The notes: generated by a model not told the origin, from the sequence alone. Shown: positions 50,440 to 62,399, counted from the first letter of the stretch. The stretch is 64,000 bases of DNA from Cranoglanis bouderius (GCA_023630585.1 CM042546.1:20907810-20971809), one strand, 5' to 3'. Translations and numbers: made by a program.

Positions 50440-51005
50440 CAAGCTGTACATGTACTCCTGATGCCTTCTACTGCTGTGGCTTGTCTCACCCTCCAGACCT
50501 GCCTGATTCATCCTGATACTCTTCTCCTGCTTGGGGCTTTCTGCTCTTGTGACTCATTTTCAACTGCTATGGATGGCCCCATGTGTATAACTTAAATATT
50601 GGCACTTCCCAAAACCAGTTTTTAGCCAAGTCTTACAATTGCTTCAGTGGAAACTCTCACCTGGATATTGTAGAGTCACACTTAAGAACTACTGCTGTAA
50701 TCATAAAGACTATGAATCTCATAGTAAGTATCCTTTCAACACACTTAGTACAATACATTTACTGTTTGGCTTTATACTATACAGTTGTGGAAGAGTAATG
50801 ATTTATATTCCCACTGCCCGATGTCTGGTTTTTCGTAGGGTTTCTTTCTCATGTCATCTCAGAGAGTTTTTACTCGCTTCTGTTGCCTAATTACGTGCCT
50901 TACACTATTTTTTTCCCTACACTGTATTTATGTAAAGCTGCTTTGTGACAATGTGTATTGTTAAACTTATTACACCAATACAAATTAAATGGAATTCAAC
51001 ATCAA
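50440..51005 (+). repeat. Dispersed repeat ending in a LINE/SINE-like tail
   Basis: The 3' part has gagagtttttactcgcttct, then gtaaagctgctttgtgacaa, and finally caatacaaattaaatggaat, a tail shared by many fish L2-related repeats. The 5' part matches 21075-21170. Confidence 0.55.
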
Positions 51006-51196
51006 TTGAAGAGTTTTCAACAAACAAACTTGACCATTTAAAGGTCTTGAAACCACAAAACATCCTCAATCATGGATCATCAACCATTAAAACGTGCCAG
51101 ACAAATAATAAATAAGAAGCTTCCAGATATTCTCCCTTGACAAGTCTCCAGGTGTATGGTGTTGTATTGCATTTAAATGCAGAGTCTGTTTCTCAC

Positions 51197-51409
51197 CATC
51201 ACTGCTCATGCATGTGAAGAAGAGGAGGAGGACATGGTGGAGAGGCAAGGCTGACGGCTTCTCGGTGAAAAAGCTCTTGTTGTTCCTTGGAGGAAGACCA
51301 CTAATGCACATCAAAGACAAAAACCATATGTCAAGCTCCACCAACCACGATCCTCCTCCAAAAACGGACAAGCGTTTCAATTATCCGTGCCTGCTGGCAC
51401 TCCCGACTG
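51197..51409 (-). other. Candidate minus-strand exon (splice signals only)
   Basis: On the lsamp strand, a long pyrimidine tract (from about 51475) ends in caccccctag at 51410, followed by 213 bp and a strong donor, gatg|gtgagaaac, at 51197/51196. The segment has higher GC than its surroundings. No frame is open right through it. A frame from an internal ATG near 51315 gives about 39 residues with a leucine-rich, signal-like stretch (LPLHHVLLLFF) up to the donor. It could be a 5' UTR or alternative first exon, a non-coding RNA exon, or chance. Confidence 0.25.
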
Positions 51410-52992
51410 CTAGGGGGTGAGAAACAAAAGACAAGAGAAAGAGAGAGAGAGACGGACAGGGAGAAAGAAGACAATACTATTACGAATTTGTCTTTCCTCC
51501 TTGGCAGCATTGCACTGTGTGATGGGAACTTCAGCAGAAAGGGTAAAAAAAAAAAAATTGGATTAGACCAGTATTCAAGCCCAGTTATTATTACTCTATG
51601 ATCCTCTAATGATAGACCTGTGATTAAAGAAAATGACCATGAGTCAGAAATTATTATCTCATGCAGAAAATGGGCTTGCATCAACCAAAACTTTCTTCAA
51701 TGTGAGCATGAGGTAGTAAGATTTTTTTTCTGCCATTTAGCATGCTTCATTTACATTTACTTCCATATTTGTAGCTGTCCAGTAAGTTTTGCATCATTGT
51801 TTGCCATCCTTCTACTGGTGGCTTTTAGTCTTTGGGCACAGCAGTACTAAATCGGCTGAAGGGGAGTCCGCCTATCTCAACTCACGACCAATTATTTTAT
51901 GATTTGCGATTTTCTGTGACATTTTGGTTACATTTTGACAAGAAGGTGGGTAGTTATTGGGTAATTGGGTTGTGCTAAACTTCTACCAAAACATTAGCGA
52001 TAGCATCTGACATCTTTGGTTGCATGAAACTGTGGCTAAATTCAGGTTTTGATGAAATTTGAGTTTTACTTTGACACCTGAACTTTACAAAACATTAACA
52101 TGTCACATCATATTTATTATTTTGCTATTTTATTTATTACATATTTCAATCAATTAAATAGTATTTGATTTTAGAAAATCAGTGCGTTGGTGTAGATCAG
52201 TGGAAGTGGAGTGGACTCTTGAAATGTGCTTTTCACCCTTTTTATCTTTGTAGGTTACAAAACTTTACAATGCTAGAACTTAGCTTCTGGTTGAGATGCA
52301 TGCAAATGAGATCTTTATACAGTCACAATTTCACCATATAAAGGCTTTTCAAAGCCACCGCGCATTTAATTAATCATGATGCCTGCACTGATTTTATCCA
52401 GGGTTCATTGTTTGCCCTTAAACAACACATGAATAAGTTATTAATGCATTAATGTCTGCTATGATTAGCCACTCTGTCCTTCACCAAAAGTAATAAAGCA
52501 GACTTGATTTGCATCCAACTACAAACAACTATTGAATCAATAATCCAGAATTCAGTGTGAGTGTAAGGATGACCAGTTGATGGGTACAGACATTGCTCCT
52601 GCCTACCTGTTTTTATTGGCAGTAGTGAGATTTGAGCATCAGCCTTCCAGTCACTAGGACAGATCTTTAACTGCTGAGCTAACCACTGACTTTCCCCTTT
52701 ATATAGACTATATATACGAGCATCATAGCAGCCCTCAGACTCCAAGATTTTAATCAAAATCATCTCACACTACAAGAACATTGGCATCAGCTGTCTTTGG
52801 CCACAGTGGCACTAAATCCAGCCGCTGATGAGTATCATATTATGCCTTCTCAAATCATGACAAAAGAATTATTTAATGAAATGCAGTATCGTACCGTTTA
52901 AAGCTGGCTGCAGGAGCCACAGTCCCACTTTCTTGTTTTCTATTGGCTTACAAAACTGAGACTCGAGAGTTCAGGTAAAAGTTCATCTAGAG
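51410..52992. other. Intronic sequence with a possible conserved element at 52261-52420
   Basis: The patch 52261-52420 contains an octamer-type gcatgcaaatgaga and a tttaattaatcatg homeodomain core in repeat-free sequence. The rest is unassigned. Confidence 0.35.
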
Positions 52993-53184
52993 CAGTGGTC
53001 ACCAACCCTGTTCCTGGAGATCTACCTTCCTGAAGACTTTAGCTCCAACCATAATCGTGCCCACCTGACCATCTAATCATTGCCGTAAGAAGTTCTTGAT
53101 CACCTGAAACAGGTGTGTTAGATTTTGGTTGGAGATGAAACCTGAAGGAAGGTAGATCTCAGGGAAGGGGGTTGGTGACCATTG
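52993..53184. mobile_element. hAT-like MITE, copy 1 (192 bp)
   Basis: Begins cagtggtcaccaaccctgtt and ends with the inverse ggttggtgaccattg. Flanked by an 8-bp near-duplication, atctagag and acctagag, the length expected of hAT elements. A second copy of identical length lies inverted at 57674-57865. Confidence 0.85.
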
Positions 53185-53329
53185 ACCTAGAGAAATGTGG
53201 CTTTCACATAAAGCATTATCATCACTTCAGTGAACTGGCTTTGTGAATTTCAATCATGTTTGGTCTAAGACTGCTACTTTAGCTGGAAGAGCAGAAAACT
53301 GTATTTTTAAATGTCTCCTGTAGGGCTGT

Positions 53330-53650
53330 AGGACTCAAGTCTGGTCTTGGAATGTCTTGAGACATTTTCTGTACTTGACCTGCATTTGCCTTGGACTTAT
53401 TGGTGTTTGTACTTGGACTTGTCTCTGTTGGCTCCATGCATGAATTAAGCCAAGTAGTTGAAGTAAAGGCTTGGCCTTGGAAAGGATTGATGGTTTTTGG
53501 TCAATCTTGACTGTCTTCCTTTCTTTTGGACTTGATCTTGACTTGGCCTTGACTACCTTAAGACTAGTTCCTGACTCGATCTTGGGTAGTCCTGGTCTTG
53601 GACATGTCAATGGAGGTCTTGTCTATAGCCCTTGTATCCTGTATCTAACC
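53330..53650. repeat. Degenerate short-period repeat (cttggactt units)
   Basis: Variants of cttggacttg and cttgacttgg recur many times with a period of about 12 bp. Strand composition is T/G-rich. Frames here are repeat products. Confidence 0.75.
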
Positions 53651-55570
53651 CTAGCAAGGGGTCAAAAATGCTCTAGTTAAACTGTAGATGTTAGCACCTC
53701 TACACTTGAACAGAAGTGAATGCTAACCATTCTTGGTTAAAGAATGAAAAAAGTATGCATGAAAATTTGGGCAAATTATACGTTACTATTTGGGCCATAT
53801 TGACTGGGTTCATTTAATTTGTGCTAAGCACCACCCTTTTCCTATAACAAAACCAATCCCACACATCCCTTTGTTGCTTCTGAACTTTGTTAGCATATCT
53901 CAACTCGGATTCCTAATATGAATTCTTTCAGGTGCGTCATGGCATACTACACAATGAAGTAGAAGCTTGCTCGAAGTAGAAGCTTGCTGCTAATTTGCCC
54001 CCATGTAAACAATTGTTTAAAAAGCATCTGACATTTTTAAATTGAGGTGGATCAATTAAAAACAAAATGTGGCAGAAATGTGGGGGAGAATCCAACAATA
54101 ACGTAAAAGCAAGATAATGGTGCTAACACAGGGAACCAGGGAACATTGGACACATTGTCTTCACAAGAGACACAAGAGACAGAGTAATTCAGGATGCAGT
54201 GGAGTAACCTTTAACCAAAAATGTTAATAAGCAGTAAAACTTAGTTGCACCCAATTAGCATGTAATACCATTTGCATAATGCTATTGCTGTGCTCTCAGA
54301 GTCTGCTCACGATTAGCAAAATTAGCATGTAAATCGATCAAATTGTTCCTTCAGTCTAAAATAATTAAGTTTGATCTTTTATTAAACAAGGCTTAAGTTA
54401 CATATATACAATGTAAAATTAACTTTAACAACAGTAGCACTCAAACGTACTTGTTCTGGCAGACAGTGGCTCTGTTCACTTGAATTGAAATATCAGGTTA
54501 CCTCAGGTGGACCTTTTTCCTGTTTAAAACAAATTCATTCCATTCCAGAAGATCTGCGGCATGGCACAGCATTGTTCTGATACTTAATGAAATCGCCCAA
54601 GGATAAATGAGGTTAGAAAGATGGAGACAGCTGCATAATGGAATCAGAAGGGAGCAGAGGACAGTAATGTATTCACCAGGCCCGTGTCAAGCAGCCGGGG
54701 CAGGAACCGGGTCATTAAAAGATGTTTAGGGTCATCAGGGCATGTTTTGGTGTGTGCATTTGTGTGTAGCTGGGTCGTATAAACTGCCAGTGTGTTCTTG
54801 TATAAAAGCAGGTATGTATTCTAAGCATGTATGTATCAATCATACTATTCTTTGTTAACACAAGCAATATATTCTTTTTAGTGCATTTCAAACAAAATCG
54901 ATGTGACTTTTGCTATTGCATAACATTTGTGAGACCTTGATCAATAAACCACACATTGAAAACCCACTTAGCATGTTGATGACCTGTTCATAATACTAAC
55001 TGTATATTCAAGTCACATTAACACTCAGTAAATATATAATTTCAAATAAAGATTCCGCTCTCTTTCCACATTAGCCATTGCACATATTTAAAAAAAAAAA
55101 AATACATCAAACCACCCTAAAACTTTGAGGATTGACAGACTAATTAATTCTTGATCAAGTCATTCTGTGGAACAGCACATTTTCTCAGAGAATATATTTT
55201 TTTTAAATACAAAAAGATATATCCATCTCATCTCCTCTCTATTCAAACCCCAATTAATTACCCAAGGGCTGAGTGATCTGTCATTTGGATCTTACATATA
55301 GAATGAATGTTATCTACGGAAGCTGAGCAATAATTTCATGTGTTAGCACTTTTTTCCACAGGATTTCCTTCTTATGCCACATTATTCAATGATTCTAATC
55401 CTTTTAAGAAATTACAATTCCCAGTTAATGCCTTAGGAATAGGCAGAATAGTTGACTCAATCTTGTAAAGGAGAGTTGCCATGTAATAAGTTCCCTCAAT
55501 ATGTTGCTTCATGGGTATTCTGTCCTACTCTGTATAGTCTCTCAACATGACTTAACTGTCATTTCTTTCC
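53651..55570. other. Intronic sequence with possible conserved patches
   Basis: About 54200-54400 carries ccaattagcatgtaat, catttgcataatg and aaattagcatgtaa. About 54541-54730 is repeat-free with balanced composition. Both look like non-coding conserved sequence, untested. No gene recognised. Confidence 0.35.
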
Positions 55571-56420
55571 ATCGTGACCAATCAGGTGCTTGTTCAGTCC
55601 CTCGTCAGCTCAAGATTAGACTATTGCAAATCACTTTGGGCAGGTCTTCCCTTGTGCCACTGGACCACTGCAAATGATCCAGAATGCAGGTGCATACTTG
55701 TTCCCAATCTTCCCAATTTGTCCCACATCACCCCATTGCAGTATTCCCTCCACCAGTAACTGCTTGCATCAGATTTAAAAAACCAATGCTTGCAAAAAAC
55801 TGAGTGCCCCCAACTACTTGACAACACCAATTAAACCTGCTCTGTACGACATTCCCCTTGAACCACCAACACATGTCTGTTCAGCCTCAGGAGACATGGT
55901 AGACATGTATAAAGACTTCTATACTGGCACCAATGTGGTGGAAAGAACTTCCCTTGGGCGGCTGTGGCTCAGGTGGTGGAGCGGGTTGTCCACTAATCGT
56001 AGAGTTGGCGGTTCGATTCTTGGCCCACATGCCTCCACATGCCGATGTGTCCTTGGGCAAGACAGTGAACCCCAAGTTGATCCCAATGGTAGGCTAGCAC
56101 CTTGCCTAGATCTTTGGTGTGTGTGTGTGAATGGGTGAATAAGAAACAGTGTAAAGCGCTTTGTAGAACTGCTAAGGTTAAAAGGCGCTATATAAGTGCA
56201 GACCATTTACCATTCCCTTGGCTCCCCAAATGGATCTTCTCACACAAAGACTGAAAACCAACCTCTTTACTAACCAACTAAGTTAAAGGTAATGTACTCT
56301 CTAACAGGGTTTTAGACTGATGATATTCTTAGACCCTGACTTATTTGTGCTTGCGTTAGTATATATGTTCCACAGAGACCAGAAAGCACTTCTGTAAAAC
56401 TCTCTAGATAATGACATCTG
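55571..56420 (+). mobile_element. L2-like LINE 3' end, interrupted by a SINE
   Basis: Plus-strand frame QVLVQSLVSSRLDYCKSLWA followed by SHITPLQYSLH is the C-terminal part of an L2-type ORF2 protein, with stops after about 55760. The LINE resumes after the SINE with gaaaaccaacctctttacta and ends with the typical caatgacatctgctaa-type terminus near 56400-56410 (here taatgacatctgctaa). Confidence 0.75.
55958..56212 (+). mobile_element. tRNA-derived SINE nested in the LINE
   Basis: Head with A-box tggctcaggtggtggagcgg and B-box ggttcgattc, middle gtccttgggcaagacagtga, a short (GT)n, and tail gcgctatataagtgcagacc. Flanked by the exact 9-bp duplication ttcccttgg (55949-55957 and 56213-56221), which is a retrotransposition signature. 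Confidence 0.92.
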
Positions 56421-56429
56421 CTAAAGACA

Positions 56430-56865
56430 CAGTTGACAGCTTCAAGACTTCCAGATTATTCCAGAGTGCTTAACAATCCCCCTTTTGGCTTCATCCCAAC
56501 ATATGTAGGTAAATAAGGTTAGAAAAAACTTTGTAAATTGGCAGGTCTCCAGGAATGGGTTGAAGCTTTGTAGTCTTGGATGGAGCAAAAAAAAAGCATT
56601 ATTGACCTAGTAGATCTAGTAGTGTGGAAATCTTGAAGCTGTCAGTTGTGCTTCTGTTGGTCCCATCCCAAATCACCAAAGCTTCAAAATCCCAAACCTA
56701 CCTGGCCTATCTGCTTAAAAGCCCTTTGATTACTTGGAGCAAAATTTGTAAGTAAGGAGGTCTCCAGGAATGGGGTTTTGAAACTTTGTCAATTTGGGAT
56801 GGAGCCAAAAGAGGGATTGCTGACCCCTGTGGTAGTTGGGAAGCCTTAAAGCTGTCTACTGTCCC
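56430..56865. repeat. Complex inverted and direct repeat
   Basis: The motif gacagcttcaagacttcc at about 56429 recurs inverted near 56626-56644 (gaaatcttgaagctgtc). ggtctccaggaatggg occurs at about 56545 and 56759, roughly 214 bp apart. ggatggagc follows both. Two tandem units each contain an internal inverted arm. Confidence 0.7.
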
Positions 56866-57673
56866 TGTTTTGGCTCCATCCCTATTTGTCCAATACAACA
56901 AAAACTCCCAAATGCATCAGATCTCCATGGTAACAAGAACTTTTACTTGGAGAAGGTGTATGTGAATAGTGTTGTAACAAAACATTGTAGGAATGTAGGG
57001 TCCTGACCAATGGAATAGAGCAGCGCATGCAGGCTAACCGGTAAGACAAGAAATATAATAATTTGCCTCTGTTTTCATCTGATGACCAGCTGATAAACTA
57101 CAGTTTATTTTGAGAACTGTCTTATATATTAGATTGCAAAATTTTGAATGAGTACACCCTGACAGGTAGTGATCATGATGGGAGGTTGATGATTACAAAC
57201 TACAGCATATATAATTTCCACATCCTGCTCACCTCATAACCCCATCATCTTCACTGTCTACAAGAAATATGACTGTTTTAGGAGAGTTTATTCCAAAACT
57301 GAACTTTCTAAAGCCTTAAAAGAATGGAGGACAAGAATAAAACTCTGGCACAGGGCCCTAAGGGATAACAATATATACACACACTGGCATTTTATAGCAC
57401 CTATAAAGCACTATATTGAGCTGTACCCATTGTGCATTCATACTGCTATATCCTCACATGCTGCTTTTTTGGCAGTTGATGATGGTTCATCCTTTCACTC
57501 AAGTTAACTTGCTTATATTTGTCTGGGTTATGTGCACATTACGTTTCATATGTTGTAGAATGGAAGGCCCTGGAAGATTTTTATTTAATCCTACTGCTTA
57601 TTGACTTAAGACTAGAAATGTAAGTACCTGCAAGTACCATGGAAATACTTGCAACACCATTTCTTGTGTAAAG
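56866..57673. other. Intronic sequence, nothing recognised
   Basis: Non-coding, no family recognised. Confidence 0.5.
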
Positions 57674-57865
57674 CAGTGGTCACCAACCCTGTTCCTGGAG
57701 ATCTACCTTCCTGCAGGTTTCATCTCCAACCAAAATCTAACACACCTGTTTTAGTTGATCAAGAACTTCTTAAGACAATGATTAGATGGTCAGGTGGGCA
57801 TGATTATGGTTGGAGCTAAAGTCTTCAGCAAGGGAGAGCTCCAAGAACAGGGTTGGTGACCACTG
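57674..57865. mobile_element. hAT-like MITE, copy 2 (192 bp, inverted)
   Basis: Same ends as copy 1 (cagtggtcaccaaccctgtt; ggttggtgaccactg) with the interior in the opposite orientation. No matching 8-bp flanks remain. Confidence 0.85.
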
Positions 57866-58166
57866 GGGTTGGAATTTTTTTTAGGACATTCCCGGGTTTT
57901 AGAGTTTTGAGTATTCAGTACTTCCATTTGGTTATAATGATGCACCACTTCAAACGTTGCCTAAAAACTGGTGAGTAGAAACTTCGCTGGAAACAATGAC
58001 AGGAAAAAAGTGCTGATGGATTCATTCCATAGTGGATATGTAAAGAAAAGATAACACTGAAGCCACTGTCAGAGCTTCCTATTCCTTTCACGTGCACTTG
58101 GGAGAAAAAAAAAATCAGAGGTTCTTTTCTGACGGGCACCTAGTGACACTGGAGACTGATTCTGAA

Positions 58167-58228
<62 letters not shown>

Positions 58229-58347
58229 AAAATAGAAAGATGGATAACACCAAAAATGGGCCGAGTTGCACTGACTGTGACTTCAGGGCAAGACAGAGAG
58301 TGAAATTTAGATCAGGATGCAGAGAAAGTTTGAGTGTGTGTGAGTAT

Positions 58348-58393
<46 letters not shown>

Positions 58394-58640
58394 ACAGTAG
58401 ATTTATCGGGTTGAAGATATGATTCACATCCTATTCCTGAGGTAGACTGCAGGGTGAGAGACAGCAAGGGAAAAACTTGAGGTGTGTGTGTGAGTGAGTG
58501 AGTGTATTTTGGATATGTACAATGACACTACAGGGTGAACTGGTGCGCTGGATTTAATATGGTTCACACAGACAGGGAGTGTGTGTGTGTGTCTGTCTCT
58601 GCGAGTGTGTGAGTGGGTGTGTCCTCTAGCTCCATAAAGT
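57866..58640. repeat. Intronic sequence with (GT)n microsatellites
   Basis: (GT)n at about 58169-58227 and 58350-58391, with shorter runs to 58620. Confidence 0.9.
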
Positions 58641-59260
58641 TTCAAGAATCTTCAAGGAACTAAAGAGTTCTGGACCTCTTTGGAGAACTAACGACTTTGG
58701 AAATTTCAGTTCTTCATAGAGTTATGAAACTCTATGAAGAACTAAATAATTCTGGAATCTTTGTGGAACTAGAGTTATGGAATTCTTTGAAGAACTATAG
58801 ATTTTCACTTTTTTTGGAACTAGAGTCCAATAACTTTTTTAAAGAATGAAAAGTTTTTTTCTTTTGGTGGAACTACAGTTATGGAGCTCTTTGAAGACAT
58901 AAGACTTGCAGAACTGTTTTTGTAGAACTAGGATTCTGAAACTAAACTAGAGAGTCCTGAACTCTTTTATTAAACTAGAGTTCTTCAAAAGATTCTAGAA
59001 CTAAATAGTTCTAGAACTAAAGAACTCTCGAGTTGTGGAGTTCTTTGAAGAACTAAAGTGTTCCAGAATGCTTTTTGAAACTACACTTCTACAAGTCCTT
59101 TAAGAACTATATAATTCTGGATTTATTTGTGGAATTAGTTATGTACCTCTTTGGTGAACTAAAGAGTTCTGGAATCTTTTGTGAAAATACAGTTCTGGAC
59201 CTCTTTGAAGAACTAAAGAGTGATTATTTTTTGTGGAATTACAGATCTATCATTAGGTGA
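58640..59260. repeat. Highly diverged minisatellite (gaactaaagagttct units)
   Basis: Variants of gaactaaagagttctgga followed by atctttgtggaactagagtt and ttctttgaa repeat about ten times with a period of roughly 60-70 bp. Units are partly self-complementary. Divergence between units is high. Confidence 0.8.
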
Positions 59261-59292
59261 AACTACATTTATAAAGTAAATACTTCCAGGTT

Positions 59293-59312
59293 TTTTTTTT
59301 TTTTTTTTTTTT
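59293..59312. repeat. Poly-T run
   Basis: About 20 T. Confidence 0.97.
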
Positions 59313-59421
59313 GGCGAATTGAGAGTTCTGAAACTCTTTGGAGCAGGAGTTGAAAATGTTCCCAGAAAGCCCAGGTGGTAAATCCAGGCCTTAGTGGATA
59401 TCCAGAGTTTGTATTTCTTAC

Positions 59422-59436
59422 TGTGTGTGTGTGTGT

Positions 59437-59468
<32 letters not shown>

Positions 59469-59547
59469 TAGCATCAAGACAACAACAGAAGCTAGAGGGG
59501 CTCTGTATTTCATAATCCATCTGGTTCATGGTCCATTCACAGTCCAT

Positions 59548-59611
<64 letters not shown>

Positions 59612-59696
59612 TGTTGGATCTTCAAATCCAACTGAAGTGCACAAGTCAAAGGGTCAGCTCTGGACATGCTGCTCTGCTGTCTAACAGCACAGCAAG

Positions 59697-59771
<75 letters not shown>

Positions 59772-59790
59772 AACTCTCTCTCTCTCTCTT
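59422..59790. repeat. Three large (GT)n/(CA)n microsatellites
   Basis: (GT)n at 59422-59468, (CA)n at 59551-59609 and (CA)n at 59699-59767, then a short (CT)n. The first is in the opposite strand sense to the other two. Confidence 0.97.
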
Positions 59791-60074
59791 ACTCATCTTA
59801 ATGATGGTACATCTCCATGACTCTCTTAACTACAAAGTGTGTGTGTGTGTGCTAAAGATCTGCTCTTCCCGCATGAGAACTGACACTATAGATACTTCTA
59901 AAGTGCTCACACAGGACTGCTTTAATCATGTCTCTCTCTTTCTTCTCTCTTATTCCAAACACCCCACACGATTTTCCTCTTTCTCTCAATATGTCGTCTT
60001 TCTCCATCTCTTTTTCTCATCCAAGAAAAAAAAAAAAGATGTTTATGTTTATACATGGTTGTTTCTAGCTACAA

Positions 60075-60395
60075 GTGGGGTTTATGAAGATGCATAGGGC
60101 CCCTGAGCCAACAGGGGGCAGTGGAACAAATAGATGAGGGCTAACAGGTGTCAGAGGCTGTGTAACACATTTGGAGGAAAGCGCTGTCCGCCTTCTTCCG
60201 CATACATGAGCTAACAGATGCCCACGATTGGCTAGTGTTGACTGACTATGTTTGCCAGGGGAGAGAGAGAGTATGCCCCTCCCACTGAGACAGCACAACC
60301 AATTTGCTTTCTTGGACTTCCGGCCATGGATGGGTTTGGCATCGTCAGGGTTTGAACTCGCAATCACGATAGTAACAACTAAGAGAAAACTCATA
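60075..60395 (-). mobile_element. tRNA-like SINE
   Basis: On the minus strand: B-box-like gcgagttcaaaccctg (about 60362-60347), then atccatggccggaagtccaa, gcaaattggttgtgctgtc, gccaatcgtgggcatctgtt and tgtatgcggaagaaggcgga. The partial copy at 37150-37305 confirms it as a dispersed family. Confidence 0.7.
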
Positions 60396-61299
60396 GATAC
60401 AAGTTTTGCTCAGTACAATATACAGTTCTACCTTCAGACATTAGGCCACACCCCCTTACCTTAGTCTGATGATGCATGACACCAAACTATGTGTTGAGGA
60501 TTCGAGATGAATCTATGACTGTTTTTACATCCGCAATATCGTTTTGTGCGTCAGTTTTTCCGGACCTACAGTACGTCTTTTAAATAAACAGTGTTTATTT
60601 TACCATTCCTAAACTAACTTCATAATTTCAGAAAATGTAGTTTTTTTTTCACTCTTTCAGTAATGTTCCTTCCACCTCCAAATGCTATTAGTCCTCTCGG
60701 GCAGTTCTGTTACATTATTTGTTTAACCACTGTCTGAATTTATTCATTACAACACTAAAAATGCTAAACTCATTTTTGTACCGTTAGCTCAGAAACCCTT
60801 GAGGAAAAGAGGATAAATTAATCTGTTTACTTGAGCATATCCCCATGTAATGGCTCATATATTTAACCAGCGTGTGCTGTGTCTGTGGTAAAAAAAACCC
60901 CAAAACAAAACAGCTAGTCAGCTTTTAGATGGTGCTTGGTGATAAATAAGTGTAATGAAATAAAGGAAAGCAATATACACAAGAAAAAGAAAAGACAAAC
61001 AAGAAGAAATTTCGTCTTAAATGCAAACTCGGGTACATTCTTCTCAACACTCATGCCTGATATATATGGGAACATGGCAGCATTTCTGGAGCACTTGATT
61101 AACAGCAAGCAAAAGGCTAAGCTCGAACATTAGCCCTCACCATAGCTAGCGGTCTGTGAAATAAGCTCTTCCTTCATGGCATTTGCACTAAGGGATAGGA
61201 AGGGAAGTATTACAGAGATGCAAAGACTTGTATCACAAAATGCAAAAAAAAAAAAAAAAAAGATGTTATAATGTTAGATGTTACAGAGTTATAATCTCC
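60396..61299. other. Intronic sequence, nothing recognised
   Basis: Poly-A at about 61244-61261. No family recognised. Confidence 0.5.
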
Positions 61300-61615
61300 T
61301 ACTTTGATCTGAGACCAGTTTCTTTGCCAATCCACGGTCTATTTGCTAATCCTATTCTACGTTAACACTAGCATGCGACAAAGCAACATTTATTTTCTAC
61401 GTACATGAGCACCACGGAGCCACAATTGCAGTGACAAAGCAACACTGGAATTGAGATTTTCTCAATACTATGCAAATTACGTATGACACCATAAAGCGAG
61501 CCATCCAAGACTTTCTGAATGGTTCCTCAGATCAATCCTATGGCGTGTGTGGTTCGATGTTTCTTCAGTTCCCTAATCAAAACTTTAGTTTCTACCGGCA
61601 ATTAGTTCCCATTGA
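61300..61615 (-). repeat. Dispersed repeat family C, copy 2
   Basis: On the minus strand the landmarks gggaactaatt, gaactgaagaaac, cgaaccaca and tttgtcgcatgctagtgtta follow the same order as at 24.28-24.48 kb. Confidence 0.5.
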
Positions 61616-61683
61616 CTGATTGATGCACAACAAAAAAAAGAACCATGGTTTCACCTTATCTTGTCATATACGAGGTTTCATTG

Positions 61684-61684
<1 letters not shown>

Positions 61685-61740
<56 letters not shown>
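61685..61740. repeat. (CA)n microsatellite
   Basis: About 28 CA units, directly before the truncated 5' end of the LINE fragment. Confidence 0.98.
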
Positions 61741-61743
<3 letters not shown>

Positions 61744-62398
61744 GAGAGGGATCCAAGTGGAACAGTGAGGTTACAGGGAGAAGAGATGAAGAAGCTGCAG
61801 GATTTTAAGTACTTAGGGTCAACAGTCCAGAGCAACGGGGAGTGTGAAAAAGAGGAGAGGAAGCGTGTGCAGGCAGGTTGGAATGGGTGGAGAAAAGTGT
61901 CAGGTCTGTTGTGTGATAAAAGAGTACCAGCAAGAATGAAAGGAAAGGTGTACAGGACAGTAGTGAGACCAGCGATGTTGTTTGGTTTGGAGACAGTTGC
62001 ACTGAGGAAAAGACAGGAGGAAGAGTTAGAGGTAGCAGAGCTGAAGATGTTGAGGTTCTCTTTGGGAGTGATGAGGATGGATAGGATCAGGAATGAGTAC
62101 ATCAGGGGGACAGCACATGTGAGATGTTTTGGAGACAAAGTTAGAGAGGCCAGGTTGAGATGGTTTGGACATGTTCAGAGGTGGGAGAGTGAATATATCA
62201 GTAAAAGGATGCTGAGGTTAGAGCTGCCAGGCAGGAGGCCGAGAGGAAGACCAAAGAGGAGGTTTATGGATGTAGTGAAGGAGGACATGAAGGTAGTCGG
62301 TCTGAGAGAAGAGGATGCAGGGGATAGGGCTAGATGGAGGCAGATGATTCGCTGTGGCGACCCCTGAAGGGAACAGCCGAAAGGAAAAGAAGAAGACC
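61741..62398 (+). mobile_element. RTE-like non-LTR retrotransposon, 3' end
   Basis: An open frame of about 205 codons covers the C-terminal part of the reverse-transcriptase ORF: FKYLGSTVQSNGECEKE, RVQAGWNGWRKVSG, KGKVYRTVVRPAMLFGLET, RLRWFGHVQRWES, GRRPRGRPKRRFMDVVKEDM and a final MIRCGDP then stop at 62365. A very short 3' UTR (cgaaaggaaaagaagaagac) follows, as in RTE-clade elements. The frame is undamaged over this stretch, so the copy is not very old. The 5' part is missing. Confidence 0.8.
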
Positions 62399-62399
62399 C

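Noticed and set aside
53335..53680. Two overlapping open frames on opposite strands
   Set aside because: Products of the degenerate cttggactt repeat.
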